This document shows positions 11,752 through 26,500 of a DNA stretch of 64,000 nt, piece after piece. Below the pieces are notes generated by a model, which saw only the letters and a list, made by a program, of their open reading frames with translations, made no database searches and was not told the DNA's origin. Position numbers and translations under genes: made by a program. Source of the DNA: Axinella damicornis (Eukaryota; Porifera; Demospongiae; Axinellida; Axinellidae); contig OZ007508.1 in NCBI GenBank assembly GCA_963931865.1, positions 556,133 through 620,132 on the forward strand, given 5' to 3'. Each line of letters starts with the position of its first letter. Within the stretch, counting starts at the first letter, position 1.

Positions 11752-14700
11752 CACTTTCAAATGCCATATGGTGTAGCCTATGTGGAAGAAATCCCGTACG
11801 CTACTTGATATAGGAAGGCCTACCGCCGATTATTAACACAGCATGCACGATGAGATGGCTATAGGCTTACCTATTTTTAATACAGCGATGTCAGCATGCA
11901 GAATGAGATACCGTAAGTTGTTAGAAACAGGGTGTGGTCAAGTTGAATAAATTAGAAACAAGACTTTCACGCATGCTTTTCTCAGCCTCTCGAGTGGATC
12001 TCTGGTCTGTGAGTTACATTAGACGATAGTATTTTCTGAATCTACAGACAGACAGACAGACAGACGGACACAAACCGATCACTTAACCCCTGCTGTACGC
12101 ATGTGCACGGGGTAATAACTGCATGATCACCAGCCAAAGTTTGGAGGGTTGTGCATGACCCTGGCTAGTCTCGGTCTCAGACCCTTCGCACAGGGAGGAG
12201 GAAGGATGTGAGCTACGTGCATAAATACCTCAAAGGAACGTTCCAGTAATTGCTGTGCTAGAGCATACTCACCAGGCTGTGAATATAATAATCCAGACTA
12301 ATACCCAGCGGGCAAATGGCCATACTCAGCACTGAGTCCGCAGGAAAGTAGCTACATATGAGTTTCAGCGGCGCATCACTTCAAGCAAGCTCTTTCTATA
12401 ACATAACAGATTCTGACTCGGCTACACATGGCCGGCCTACTATATGAGGTTACACCTAATAATTATGTTTATGTGTGCGAGGCATTCCCTGTGCATATGC
12501 GTATTCCTAGTTAAGCTGTAGCTATGTTCTACCATGTCCACTGATTGCGTTAAGTGATAAAGAAACTGGAAGTGGGAGTGGCTTGGATTGAGGCTAATGT
12601 TGTCACTAACTGTTGTATGAACAGAGTATTGGGATCAGTACAGAGCACACAGTGTGTGTATGGGTCTGCGCCCAGTTCCATACCCACCCAGCAAGGTATC
12701 AATGTGCTCTTGGTATGTGGGGAGCTGAGGGAGATCTAACATTCAGTGCTGTAGCAATGCCCACCTTGCTCTGCAGGTCCACAGAAGCTCCCGCCTGAAG
12801 GAGCAGCTCCACTATCCCAGCATACCCCTTCTGGCTGGCATCAGAGAGTGGGGAGAATCTGGCCTGTGTACATGGGAAATGAACACACCCTCAAATTATG
12901 AATTTCATGCACGTTTCAGACGTATAGAGTAACAGGACTCGCAGGGAGACCAGCTCCAGGCGGACGGATGGGCCTACCTGTCAAAAAATAAAATTATCCT
13001 ATCCTACCCTAATCTAATTTTGGACACCATCAAGAGGGCAGTGTGATATCTCTCAGCCATAGTAAGATAACTAATCGTACTTTGTGTGTTTATCTTCACG
13101 TGGCAGTGAATAAGAGAATATCAAGTTCATCAGTTTGCAGGTTACACAACGAATGGCTCCAAAAGCCAATGCAACCGGACCACCAATGCTTGGAGGGCGA
13201 CCTCCATCTTCAGACTCCACTGGACTGTATACTTCAATCGTCGGACATCATTCCAACCAGACTGAATCATTCTACCTGGCTACCTGGATAAAATGCTGCC
13301 ACATGGTCTGCGGAGTTGAAATGAAGTCGTACAAAACAACAAAAATTAGAAGTCGAAACTATGTGCATATCCACGTTGTGATTCAGCTACACTTATAAAA
13401 CGCCCAGAGAAATATGAAGCGTGTGGGATTAACTCCCACGTTGAACAGAAGGCATTAGTGTTTTTAGGACCATTGTTGCGAATAGTTCAGCAGCATCAGA
13501 ATGTATGTGGTGTCCGGTGATGGATGGCATACTCTAGTGTATGTACAATTATAGTACCATCCAAACAAGCACATTTGTGCGTGCTTTGTTGAGATATGGT
13601 CAGAGCTTGTAATTACATAACGCAGACCTGAAAGAGCAGTGAAGACAATGTTAGTTGATGCTTAATTGTTTACTTGTTCATGACCTGACAATACAGTATA
13701 TGCGTAGCCTTAATTGCTAGGCCTACCCTGTATCTTATATTTGATTTGTATTGACAAAGACTGGCAAGGCCTGGGAGCATTTTACAATGACCATGAATGA
13801 TGTCATGTGGATGCAAGGTGAACGTGGGGAGGGGGCGGAGGTGGGGCAACAACACATACGTATCCGCCATACCTTTGGCTAGGTTCAAGTGCTCCACTGC
13901 TAGTCCACACTCCAGACTACTCTGCATGAACTCGCTCCAAACTGTGTGGTGCATGAATATTTGCCCCACCCCCTACGTCCACCTGACATTCCTGTGACTA
14001 ATGCTCCCCCAGGCCTTCCCCACTGTCAATGTGAATACAAATGGGGTAGGCCTAGCTGGGAACAAGCTGGTACACGCGTAAGAGGAGTTTCACTCCAGCT
14101 CCTGGTTTCACAGGATGCAGGCTACCACATTCACTGTTCAGGTTTGCATGTACACAACTGTCCTGTCCTGTGCTCACCGTGTCCTGAACGTCCGGGTTGG
14201 CTCCGGCCCGCAGGAGGAGCTCCACCACCTTCTGGTGGCCTTTGAAACTGGCTCGTTCTAGAGCTGTCCAACCATCCTGTATGGTAGAATAGGTTAGACC
14301 AGCTGGGATAGGTTTACTGTAGACAGAGAGCAGTAGTACTGGAGGTAGAGAACACTTATAATGATGGCACCATAGCTACACGGCAGCAAACATACATGTT
14401 GCTATTTGAAAGCTGGTGAAGGTCGGACATGACTTCAACTGCTGATAGTTTGACTTTGCAAGTACTTCTCTGTAATGATTACAAGTATGTGAGGAGCTTT
14501 CTAGCCTTGTTCCCAGGCCTTCTTACCCCAGCGTTTGCCGCTTGCAGTACTGCAAGTGACAAGTGACGGAGTAAGCCTGGACACAAGGCTACGCATTTAC
14601 AGACCACATTAGTACTGCAAGCAACAAACGTTCGGTTGAGAAGGCCTGCCAGAGCTTTCTGGTTTAATTATTTGTAATAGATCTCCACAGCTGCGCTAAC

Positions 14701-15032
14701 TATATTCTACCATGTCCATACTATGTCCATATTAGGTACACCACTCCTCACTAACATGCACCACTCCCTCCACCCTCAGGATATTTGGGCTAGCAAAAAG
14801 AGACTGTTTGTTGATGATCAGAGCTTAATTGTAATGCAGACCTGAAAGAGCAGTGAAAACAATGGCTGTTGATGCTCGTTTGAGAATGTGTACTTGTTCA
14901 TGATAGCACTGTACATGTGTAGTCTTGTTCCCAGGCCTATAGTATACCCCACTTGTTATTCTTTAGTCTGCAATACGTGCACAGAATAATAAAACATTGA
15001 GCCCATTACTGGCTGTGAATGAAGCAAGGTGA

Positions 15033-15106
<74 letters not shown>

Positions 15107-18100
15107 ACAGACAATACGTATCTGCCATGTAGGTTTGCACTCTATAGCTAGTCTAGACTCCAGACATATGAGACTACTCCTCTTGACCAGTGCTACTGAC
15201 CAGTGCTACTAAACTTGCTTCCCAGCTCATGCATATTTGTGGTTGGGCCCACCCCTCTATGTCCACCTGATGTCATTCATGTGATTAATGCTCCCAGCTG
15301 GGCCTTCCTCATTTATACCACTCTTCCACTTCGTCTATTATTGTTAACGTAAAATGCGGAGGAACAATCAGGCTAGTACGTGTGTGGGAGGAGTTTCACT
15401 CATCTCCTGGTGTCACAGGATGCAGGGCTACCACACAGTGTATGTTTCCAGGACTACCCTGTATCTTATTTTGGTTTGCATCGACAATGATAAGGCAAAA
15501 GCCTGGCATTAACGACTGTGAACGATGTCATGTGGACGCAAGGTGGACGTGGGGAGGGGGCGGAGGTGGGGCAACAACACATATGTGTCTGCCATACCTT
15601 TGGCTAGGTTCAAGTGCTCCACTGCTAGTCCACACTCCAGACTACTCTGCATGAACTCACTCCCAAATGTGTGGTGCATGAATATTTGTAGTTGGACCCC
15701 ACCCCTTGCCGTTTATCGATTATGTAATGCTCATGTGAGTTTCGAAACATACCAGGCTCTCTCCACTTTTCCATACTGCAAGCAACCAAAAGCTGGGTGG
15801 GGCCTGGGAACGAGGCTAGTGGAAGCCCTAGGGCCAATAATGACCATGAATGATGTCATGTGGACACAAAGTGAACGTGGGGGGCGTGGCATGAGTGCTA
15901 CTGCAGATGGTCAACAGTGATGTGGAGTATGAGTGCATATGCAGTGGCAGGCATGAGTGATTCAATGCCAATGCTGTACACATGCAGGCCTGCCAACCTC
16001 TCAAGTTCAGGCTGTGGGTGTGTGACACAACAACAGTCTCTGGATTTTGACCTCCTGACCGATTGAAAATATGTTCAGGATCAGCTGTTTGGTTTGTGCC
16101 ACTAATGGTAACATCATTCTACTTTATTGGTTGTATCTACACTCAATGGTAGATAAATGCTGGAACACACTCAGTAGTCTGGTGACATTGCAACTCTCAG
16201 CTTCCCGGACCAGTTTTTCTCAATTACTTTCATCGCTTGCACTCGCAGCCTCAGAGTCGCAATCATCTCACTGTCTCGTTCCCATGTGGTTGGCCTCATT
16301 CCCATGCACTAAAGGAGGGTGGGAATGAGGCCAGAGAAAATTGCAGAGAACGACCAACAACCACGTGAGTTTAGCTGGTGTAGCCATGAGAATGTAAGAC
16401 CAGCACTAAATCATGACTCACGGTAAGTCCGTGAGTCTCACGTGAGAGTTGGCAGGCCTGGAAGACTCAACACTGTGTATACCTTAAGTGTACATACACC
16501 ATATCATGGGTGAAGCAACCCATGAAGTGGAGAGAGCATGCACATTCACACAGCACTAGTACCGACCGACATGGTCCGAACTAAACTAGCTGTGAAGGTG
16601 TAGTCAGTCTAGCTATGTCAAGCACTTACAAATGTAGTCACGTTGACATTGGCACCAGTCCGGAGGAGGTAGGGGACCTGCCTCACTAGGCCATATTGAC
16701 AAGCCTCCAACAGCTCCACCTCCTGGGATATGGGAAGTAGACATGAGGTAGCTCACAGCCTCACACTAGGGACAGTGCACATGCAGTATGTAGAACAACT
16801 CTGGAAGACATGCAGTGAGAGGTGACAGAGGTGGTGGCAAAAGAACTTGGAATGAGACACACGTTTAGTCTATCACTTCTGACTGAAACCACTTACTTTA
16901 GTGTCATGTTACCGTACTCCGCAATATTCGATAGAGATTGGTTCTTGATGGTAGTTCGCATTTATTTTGCCACATTTCAATCACCGGCCGTCTTGTGATT
17001 CAGTTTATCACTTCCGACTGCTGGTGGAGTAGTATGCCTGAAGATCACAAGACGGTGATCGAAACGTTGCAAAATAAAGTTTGTTTGAGAACTACCGTCA
17101 AAGTCCAAGAACCAATCTCTATAGAATGAAAACACTCACCTTGAGAGTTGGACACTTGTACACCCGATCACCGATGGCAACCCCAGTCACACCGCTCTCC
17201 ACCAGCAGTCGATGACCACTGATGCCAATTGTAACTGAAGTGAAGTATGCTGACAGCTCATGAGAGGTCTCCCAGCACAGGACAAGTGGAGCTTTGCAAC
17301 AACCACTATAGACTAGACCTGCTTTCGGTACTCGAAAGAAGCCACTGAGAGCTGTGGTGATATCATCGTAGTCAGTGACACAAACGAGAGGCTTACTGAC
17401 CTCAACTGAGATTCGAATGGTTTTCCTTGTGGGTGAGACTTTATGCTCAGGCAGTCGAGCAAAGACAGCTGGGTGGAGCGACTGCAGATCTGACAGTGGA
17501 GTATTGTGGACTGTCTCCAAGTCAGCTACATCTAAGTCATTCAGACCGCTAGCCAAGGTTGGCAACTGGCGTATGCAGAGTACATCGCGTCCCTTCCCAC
17601 CTCTAACCTCTACAAACTCTGCTACCCTGGCAGCTGCTTGGTTGTAACCTGAGTCTTCCAGGAGGAGGCTAAGCAGGTCGGTACTGAGCGAGTTCCAGTA
17701 TCGAGACATAAACCGGAAGAGCTCTCGAACTGTGTGAGTACCTTCATAGGAGAGTGGATCCACTAGTGGAGTTGTTTTTCCCTCACCTAGAGGCATGACA
17801 ACTGATGCAAGAACCTGCTTCAGCTTAGCTAGAGCGTTGGGGAAGTGGTCGAGCAGGTCCATCACTTGTAGCTGGAGCTGTTGGAATAACTCAGAGGTGC
17901 CAGAGAGGTCAGAGTGCACTGCAGTGGCTGCACCTGGTAGTGGACGGTGTACACTCACTGCTGAGGGGTGCTGGACAGCACGTCTGTAGTCTGTGGAAAG
18001 AGAGAGCATTACGGCTGATGTTATTCATGAGAGTTATACAAATGAATTTCACGGTCTAGTGTGTGTAGTCAGTCGCCCACTGTAAGAACTAGCTGTCACA

Positions 18101-21100
18101 AATGACACCAACATTAGCCTAACTGAGTACCTTATATTTGGTGTGCTCAAAACAACTCCACAAACATCAAAACCAGGTTATCATGCATCTCACATTCATA
18201 TATATGAACAGGGGCTGGTCCCATTGTGTTGGGGGTCTTGTACCCTATATACCAAATCGCCTACTGTACTACTGTTGGAATGTGTTTGGAGGAGGGGTGG
18301 ACAGGGGGGATCGCCAGGGAGGAACTTTCTGCAACTTGATGAAATCCTGCTGACAACAGTTACTTGAGGAACGTACCTTGTAGTAACTTTTTCCCTACGT
18401 GCTCCTGTCCAGGAGTTGTTTCCAAGGTGTCACAAAACTTCAGCAATCCGTTAGAGGGACGATCCATGTAGAGTAGTGCCTGGATAAGAATGGCATTCTG
18501 GGCAAATCGCTGGTGGTAAGACTTGGCGGTCTTCAGCTGTGCTTCATCGATCAGCTCCTTGTCAGGAAGCTTCGGTAGGAGTCTCCCAGTGTCCAGGCAG
18601 CTGTACAGGAGACTGTAGTTGCTGCGGATCACTCCAGAGCATTTCATTCTTTGTTCATGTTCTGGAACTGCCTCAGGGTCTTCTGGTTCGTCATCTGAAA
18701 TTTCAGTATACAATCAGCAAATGAGTGATTCCCACAAGCAATATACGCTGTGGATATATAGACAAGAGGAACAACGTTAACCAACTTTGCTGCCATACAC
18801 ATGTACCTCTCAATTCTTGAATTCTCTGCAGAGGACTCACATTCCCTGCATCAGGATCATCCTATTGTGAGGACAATCCAGAACAAGGACTTGTTCAAGA
18901 AACTACTGTAATTATTCGTACACTTTTATTCATTTAGCTGTACGGTAATTATAAGCTAGGCATCATACGGCTTGTAGTTTACCACTGAGCAATACAAAGG
19001 TAGGTATTGTATATTAAACCAGAAGCTCACATGACCAGTATATTGATCACACATGTATTGTCAGGATAAGCAATACAGTTGTTACCGGTAATGCGGTTTA
19101 AATTAACTGCCAGTTATTTGTATGCCTGTTATCGAAGCTAGGCAGTGTAGTGGTGGTGAGGCATACAATGTACAATACAAAAATGTGGGCAGGAATAGTC
19201 AAGAAATGAGGTTACAGATGCCATTAATATACACAGTCTACCTCCAATTTAATTACTTTGCGATCACTTTTAGCCTCCTTCCCGGACTTGCCCCATGCAC
19301 AGCTTTCCTTTACAACCTTACACCTACTCTGCTCTCATTCTTGACACGCTCCTGCACCTCCTCACGAACAGGTTGAGATGCCTGCAAGACACCCTCGTTG
19401 CCCTCATTTGGGTCTCTCTGTTATATGAAACACACGTCGGAATACATAGCACACAATAATGTGGGAATCATCTATTTGTCATTGCTGACTAAAATCTCTA
19501 CATCAGCTTGTAGCTTACCCCAATCATACAAATATCATGGATCATACTCATTGTCAATCTCACACCTGATAATCTTACCTTTCTTGGGCCAGACTCTTCG
19601 TCATACATGTATATGCATCTGCCAGCAATGGTCACTCGGAGCACATTCTCCTCACGGAAGTAGTTTGTGTTCTCCTTGATCTGTAGTGTAGCAAAGTGGG
19701 TGAGGTGGGAGGGCAGAAGCCAAACGATCTCAACGCAACCCTTCGCAACTCTGTGTAGCGGTAACGCTGAAAGAGGTAGTCCGAATCGACGTACTAGTGA
19801 CGTCCAAAGCTCATTAACATACTTCATCTTCTTTTCTGTGACATCCACTTTCACCTTGACTGAAACCTCATCGAGCAACTTTGGGTTTGGTTTTGCCTGC
19901 TGGCTTTGCTCAAGTTCAGCAGCCAAGTAATCCTCCAAGTTGGTTGCTAGGAAGTACCCATCAAGCTCATCTTCGTATTCATCCAGTTTTGCACTAATTT
20001 CACTGGCGTAGTTGTCGATGATGGGGCGAAGAACATGGTAATTGATAAACCCTAACAGGTTTTGAGACATGAGTGCTTCAAAGGCCTCACCGATACTCTG
20101 TGCGTTTCCCAGGACTTCACGGATAAATCTGCTAGGGTTGATTTCTCGGGTGTCATTGTTTTCCTCAGTAGGAACGTACGAGGCAACAAGGACCAATCGG
20201 AGGTCTGGGACACTGATCTTCTTGCCTTGCAGCACTGTGACAGCTAGCACAAGCACAGAGGTAAATTTTTGCTTGATCTTTCGCAAATTTTCCGTTGAAA
20301 CGAGGGAGGCTGAAGCAACTACTTGCAGCAGGAAAATAGGGTGTAGAAAGAGAATAACAATAAATCACTTTCTCCACAAACACAACTAACAAAGCAACAG
20401 AGATAAACACACAACAACAAGACCTATTAGTTTTGTGGTTAGATGAAGAAAGAGTGTCCTCATTCACCCCCCCCCCCCCCCCCCCCCAACCCTCCTATGT
20501 GAGCCATTTATTTGTTATTCCTCTTGATGGACGTGGACCTTCTGCTGGGCACTGAGCCTTTGATGCTTCATTCTATTTCCACTAATCATATTATTCCATG
20601 CATTTTTGCTGTTGCTGTTGCATGTGATCAATGTTTATCTTGTTTGCCTTCGCTGATGAGGGGGTGGGGCATTCAGATCAGAGAGCTTGATGGCAGTCGT
20701 GCATGTCATGTGCTTGCAATGGCTCCCAAGTAATCCAAAACTCTAGCCTCACTCACAGTCATGAAAAGAAAGCCATGCCCCCGTGACGGCATAATCACGA
20801 TAGATCTTGCAGGTTGGTAGAAATTCCTCGCAGCGGTAGTGAGGCACCAGATGATGGATTCACAAGGATTCAGCTGATCAGCAAGCGCCCGAAATGCAAC
20901 CATCACTAGAAAAAAAGAATGCAGTATGCGTTTGCACGTGAACTGCGCATGCGTATTTGGCACACGTGACCTCTGGTTGCATCAAAATGGCTTCATGCTA
21001 GCAATTCATGGAATCGTAGCTAGCCAGAAGTGCCATTCTTGCCAGTATGTAGTCAAAAGGGCCGAAAGGAGCTACTACAACGAAAGCGATGTTGTTCCGC

Positions 21101-23504
21101 GAGTGAACTAGCTCAGGAAATGCTTTTGTTGGCCAGCTATGCTAGTCAATGAGAAAGAAGAAGAAGAAAGAAGAACGAAGATGACGAAATCAGAATTTTT
21201 CGGCAACTTGTTTCTCGACTCCCGCATACTCTCAGGTATGTTTGCGAGTGTTTTTGTGAACTGCTAGGCAGTATCAATCTGCTTGGTTTGGGGGGTAGTA
21301 GCTTCTTTGGCCGTTTTCCTGCTGGTGCATCAGTATGGTATTTCGAAATTTCCTTGGCCATCCCTAAATAGAGAACGCTACCGCATTCTCTGATAGTTAT
21401 GTAATGGGGGCAGCCATTGCACAAGCAACATGCTGCACACATCTTCATTTGCAATAGTCATTCGAAACACCACACAGAGTCCCTGCCCCCTTGACACCAC
21501 TCACATGGTAGGTCTACTCCATGTTGGCAGACCAACTATGAAAGTGGTGTCAAATCAACTCATTCCTAGTAAGGGTGGAGTAATGTGCAATGAGATCTTT
21601 GGGAGAAGGGCCTCACCTGTCCCTGAGGAGGAGGTGTTACTGGAGGACACAGCACTCACACCCACCATGGCCATCGGCTGCTGTGCCAAGGATGCATGAG
21701 ATGGGTCTGGGGAGAGAGGAACATGATTTAAGTGAATACCGTCAGAAAATTTGCTAAAACTGCTATCAGATTCTTGGTACAAGTGAACTACCCCCACATC
21801 CCCACCCCCCAACACACTCACACACACACACACACACATACATGAATATAATTATGTTTGTTGTACTGAATCTAGTATGAGGGGTGTGAAAGTGAGAGGG
21901 GCAGTATAAGCCATGCACAAAGATTGCTTGCAAGTCTCGTCTCCAAACACTGAATTAACCTGCTGAGTTTTCAACTTGGTCAACACTTTACCAACCAATG
22001 ACGGCTCAAGTAATCACGCTGCGCGGCTGAGCTATTTATACCAGTAATATGCATATTCAGAGAATGTCTCACACATGCCAGGGCTGTAGGAGTAGGTGCG
22101 GCAGGTGCGGCGGCCGCCGGACCAATAATATGCTAGCAAGTTGTTGAATCTTGCAGTTTCATCCCAAGATTGCACCAAAAACGATCTCAGAAGGTCTAAA
22201 ATTCAAAATTTACCTAGGGGAGGGCCCCGAGACCCCTTATGTGACGCACTTTGCGCGCTTGCTCTGCTTCTCGGTAGGCACGCTGTGTGCGCCATTGCGC
22301 CGTCACGATTTCATCGCTCAAAGCACTCTCCGCCTGACCAAACTAAAATTGCTTCCTACGGGCCTGTATGCGAGCATAAATGGTAGGTGTGGCTTCATGT
22401 AGTTGTCCAGCTACGTGTAGCCAGATCTAGATGCTGTTGTAAAAGGATGGCAAAGCATACGCTGAAGTAGCGCGCTTCCCCAAGCACTGAAACTCATGGC
22501 ATGGCTAGCTCACTGTCTCTCATGAAGAAGAGTTCAAGCTGCTGACTGCACTGCACTGGCTCAACCAACTCATCCAACCATGCACCATCGCACGTGTGGT
22601 AACCCTAACGCTAAACCTAAAACCGCACTGAAAGAGGGGCCTCACCTGTCCCTGAGATGTTGCTAGAGGACACAGCACCCACACCCACCATGGCCATCGG
22701 CTGCTGGGCCGTGGCTGCATGTGCTGGGTCTGAGAAGAGAGGAACAGTGACAATTTATCCTCCCTTCAAGTAATTAATTAACTAGAGGTGTTCATAGAAC
22801 ACATACCCCGCGCTGAACGTATACAGACCAGGATGCATGCAGTGCAGCTACAATCGACGTGACATCTCTGCCGACAGGGCGACTAGCGCGTATACTGTGT
22901 TCGTGTATGGCCATATCAAAGGTGTGGAGTGACCGCTTACCGTATATACTATATTGTGCATGTGAAGCTGGAGAGGTGGGGCCAAATGTTACGAATAATA
23001 GGAAATAGCTGGAAAAAACAGCCGAAACAATAGCCATGATATCTGTGAAGTACAGAGATCGTGAGAAAACACTGTTTCCTAGCGGTCATCTCGAAGCATG
23101 AAGTTTCCAAATGCACTGCGTGTCTTGTTCTTGATGGGACTCTGAGGTCACGAAGAGGTGGAGCCAATGTTATGATAGTTATGAAAAGCAATAGCCGAAA
23201 TACAGCGAAATAGAGCGCCTTGACTTCAGTCAGGTACACATAGAGCAGTTTTTTGCTATTTGCTATTGTTTGACTCCATTTCGATGGTTTATGAGGGTCT
23301 ATGTGGGAAGATTTCAATTTTTTCCGCCTGACAGACAGACGACTGACTGACTGACTGACTGACAGACGACTGACAGACAAAACCGATTGCTTAACCCCGC
23401 TTCGCGCATGCGCGCGCGGGGTAATTAATTACAAAATGGCTATCTACATTTTGGTACTACACAATTCAAGTAGCCCCCCCCCCCCCCCCCCCCAACACAC
23501 ATAC

Positions 23505-23536
<32 letters not shown>

Positions 23537-26500
23537 CACACATACATATGCACACGCACACACATGCGCATGCGCACACACACACATGCATGCACGCACA
23601 CGCAACACACACACACACACACATGCATGCACACGCAGGCAACACACCAATATATTGAGCCCAGTATGCTTTCAAGGGGAGTGTGCCAGTGGGCATGGGT
23701 TTCAGTTATTCATAATCATGTAGTGGCTTGTCCTGATTCCATATTCATGTTCTGGTCCTGGTGTATATTCATGAAGCAGCCAAGCCCAAACCCAAAATCA
23801 TTTTTTGTACGAGAGTCTCGATCAGTGGACTTTACATTGTGAGTAGATTTCACCACAGTAATTGAAGTAAATTGCGTGTTTGCAGAAACCGATTATTGAA
23901 CACTTTGTTATCAAGGAAATACTACATGTGCTTCACCATGAACTACACCATCACGATGCGTTGAGACTGCCATCCACGGGCTTTAAACTGCATTTTCGTA
24001 GACCTACATGTAGTAGTTTTGGTGTTATGGCTTCAAATTAGCCTCATTCCCAGGCCATCCCCCAGCTTTTCGTCCCATGTGGGAGAGCCTGGGAACAAGG
24101 CTAGCTTCGAATATGATGGGCTGTTCGTCGGCACTTGGCCTCTAACTTCGGACACATATGTGTTCGCTACACAAAAGGCAGGATGATCACAGCAACCAGT
24201 TGCTAGCTATGCCGAACTGGGTAGCCAACGCAGCATAGGTGGCTCTTATACTCTCAAGTTTTGATCGTAGCAGACTGCCTGGAAATACATCATTTTTGGA
24301 CATTCAATCAATGGACAACTTGCGTGATCGTGCCAGACTACTGCATACGAGCTGTCTCAGTTAATGCAACTAACCCGCTCTAGACTCGCATACTTTTCAG
24401 TTCGAACCCGGCCAGCACGGTTTGGTCAAAGTTTGGTGATCAATGGTGTCCGACAATTGGCAATTCTTTCATGATTCAAAGCAGCTGCTTGCACAGGGCC
24501 ACAGTCAGCATTTAACACACTCATATGCGGTCTGTTGGGATTCCCCACATTCCTCTGCTACGTTTGCCAGTAAGCCCATTTACCAGACCCTCCTTTCTCT
24601 CTGATTTTTCCTACGAGAGTGAACTTAACTTGAACTTGACTACCCTTGAGAGGTTTACCACGATTGTGACTGACGACGGCCTGGAGAAGGCAGAGCCTAT
24701 ATTGAACCAGGTCCCCCGAGACGGGCGACTTTACAGCCCTCCGAAGGATGCGGTGTGAACTATAAACACCTTCAAGAACACACCTACAGCGGATTTCAGT
24801 TGCGTTGGAATCTTCTGTGTTGCGTATACAGCTTTGGGACTTAGATCCAAGGTTAATGTAGGTCGTTGCATGCAGTACATGTGTCTGTGGATTGCGTACG
24901 CAGCACGGAAGATTCCAACGCAACTGAAATCCGCTGTATTGGACTCAAACCCGCAACCTTTCAATTAGCAGTCGAATGCTTTAACCTCTCGGCCACCAGG
25001 TATACCCTTAGTATGTGGAGGGTCTGGGGACAAGACTACTCCAGACCCTCATTAGCCACCATCGAGGTAATACTCCCTTCAGAAGCAGTAAAAAAAAAAA
25101 ATCAAACCCGGGCTAGGTGGATTAGTGTGCATCAGAGAACCAAGAAGACACTTCAGGAGAGCCTGGTACACTTAAACCATAGCCTCATCCAGGCCATTCA
25201 CACCGCCCCCCAGTGTACTGATTGCTTGCTGTGATCGCTTACAGTACCTACTAAAACCATACCTTCGGGGGTGGCAGTGGACGTGACGTACTTTCTTTGT
25301 ATCGTGTCAGCAACCGCGTCTGCTTCCAACAGACGCAAAGCTTGACAAACCGCTTCCCAGGAGGGGCTTGTGGTGTTCTCTAGCCAGCGAGACAGCATCT
25401 CGGTTTTGCAGCGCGTGTTGTCACCATGGTAGTTCTTCTCGATTGTGGCCAGCTCGGGGCCACTGAGGTCAAGATTGACGCCCAGCGAGTGCCAATCCGA
25501 AACGGATTTCAACGCATTCGTAAGCTCCTTCAGAGTGGGCGTGGCAGGAGCAGCACGAGCTGTTGGGAGAGAAATTGACCATCTTTTAATCAAATTTCTT
25601 AGTCTGCCTGCGCCAGACTAGTTTCTTTTGTGCTGAAATTGACACATTCAACTCACATTTCGCCTGATTTTGCTCCATTTTAACATTTGCTGTTTCACAG
25701 AAACGCCCCTTTTACTGTCTATAGCGTTAATGCTGAGCGAGCCCCACCCCTCTCTTGCAACAAATGAGCCACACCTACATTCTTCCGCACAGTGGCTGAG
25801 ACTAGGGTAAGGCGGGGTAACTTGGAACAGTGTTTTCTAGCACTGAGGAGAAGATGAGGTTCGAGCTCAGACTTGGTACATACAAACTACTATGCCTAGT
25901 CTGAAATTAGAGCTGATTTCTTGAAAATTGTTCCAAGTTACCCCGCTTTACCTTACAATGAGCAGATCGGAGTGGGCTTCACAAACCACAGAGCCCGTCT
26001 AGAAACGGTCAACCAACACTTCACTAGCTCACACACATGCAGTCATGATGCAGATTACAATGTGCATACAGTCTGCTCATTTACACTAACATAAAAAGTA
26101 ATGTCAGTTGCATATTTGAGACATTGCCCAGCACATCTCAACTACACATTCTGGAAGCAAGTCTGCCTTTGTGTATCTTCCTAAGTGCTTCTGCTAATGT
26201 TCTCCTACTAACATTCTCTCCTCCCTCGTACCACGCCCACAGGCAACGAAACGCGTGCACCGATATGTCCTCATTTCTGTGTTTGATCTCCTGAGTGGTG
26301 TGGTCACTCCTCCCCAACCTCCCTCGATATCTCCTCCAACTCTTGCAGGGTAAAGTCATCTCTTCCTGAAAGAAGAAATAAACACTCTGTGTAGTTGTCT
26401 ACATAGTCTCATTCCAAGACCCTCTCATGAGGGTCTGGGAATGTAAAAAACTGCTACTGTGATGTACAAGAGTGAGTGCTCACTTGGATCAATGAAAGTT

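Larger units (their letters stand above)
10560..14050. repeat. Segmental duplication shared with 45.1-48.96 kb
   Basis: Long stretches match 45.1-48.96 kb nearly base for base, including the spacer beginning GACTTCAATTGCTGATTC, the paired GCCTCATTCCCA repeats, a long G tract and the type-C ankyrin exon. The copies differ by small indels and by ankyrin exon sequence. This ties genes A and B together downstream of their domain exons. Confidence 0.75.

Noticed and set aside
18841..18861. A 21-bp microexon (DDPDAGN) with good borders, matched at 59380-59400 (GDPDAEN)
   Set aside because: Its phase conflicts with the CARD-like exon, and inclusion gives a stop or frameshift in gene A. Conservation between A and B is explained by recent duplication.
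22949..23380. Minus-strand frame starting MSVSRLSVSQSVSRLSV
   Set aside because: The repeated part is a translation of GACT/GACA microsatellite inside a MITE; the rest has no splice context or paralogue support.
23436..23723. Frames of poly-Pro, poly-Gly and His/Thr/Cys repeats near poly-C and CA tracts (also at 30.0 and 55.0 kb)
   Set aside because: Pure translations of simple repeats.
24525..24758. Plus-strand frame MRSVGIPHIPLLRLPVSP
   Set aside because: It looks moderately protein-like but has no acceptor or donor, no second copy and no neighbours on that strand. Support is insufficient.
24941..25000. Functional tRNA-Ser(GCT) gene
   Set aside because: The A and B boxes are good, but the long variable arm of serine tRNAs and a paired acceptor stem are missing. 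It fits a SINE head better.
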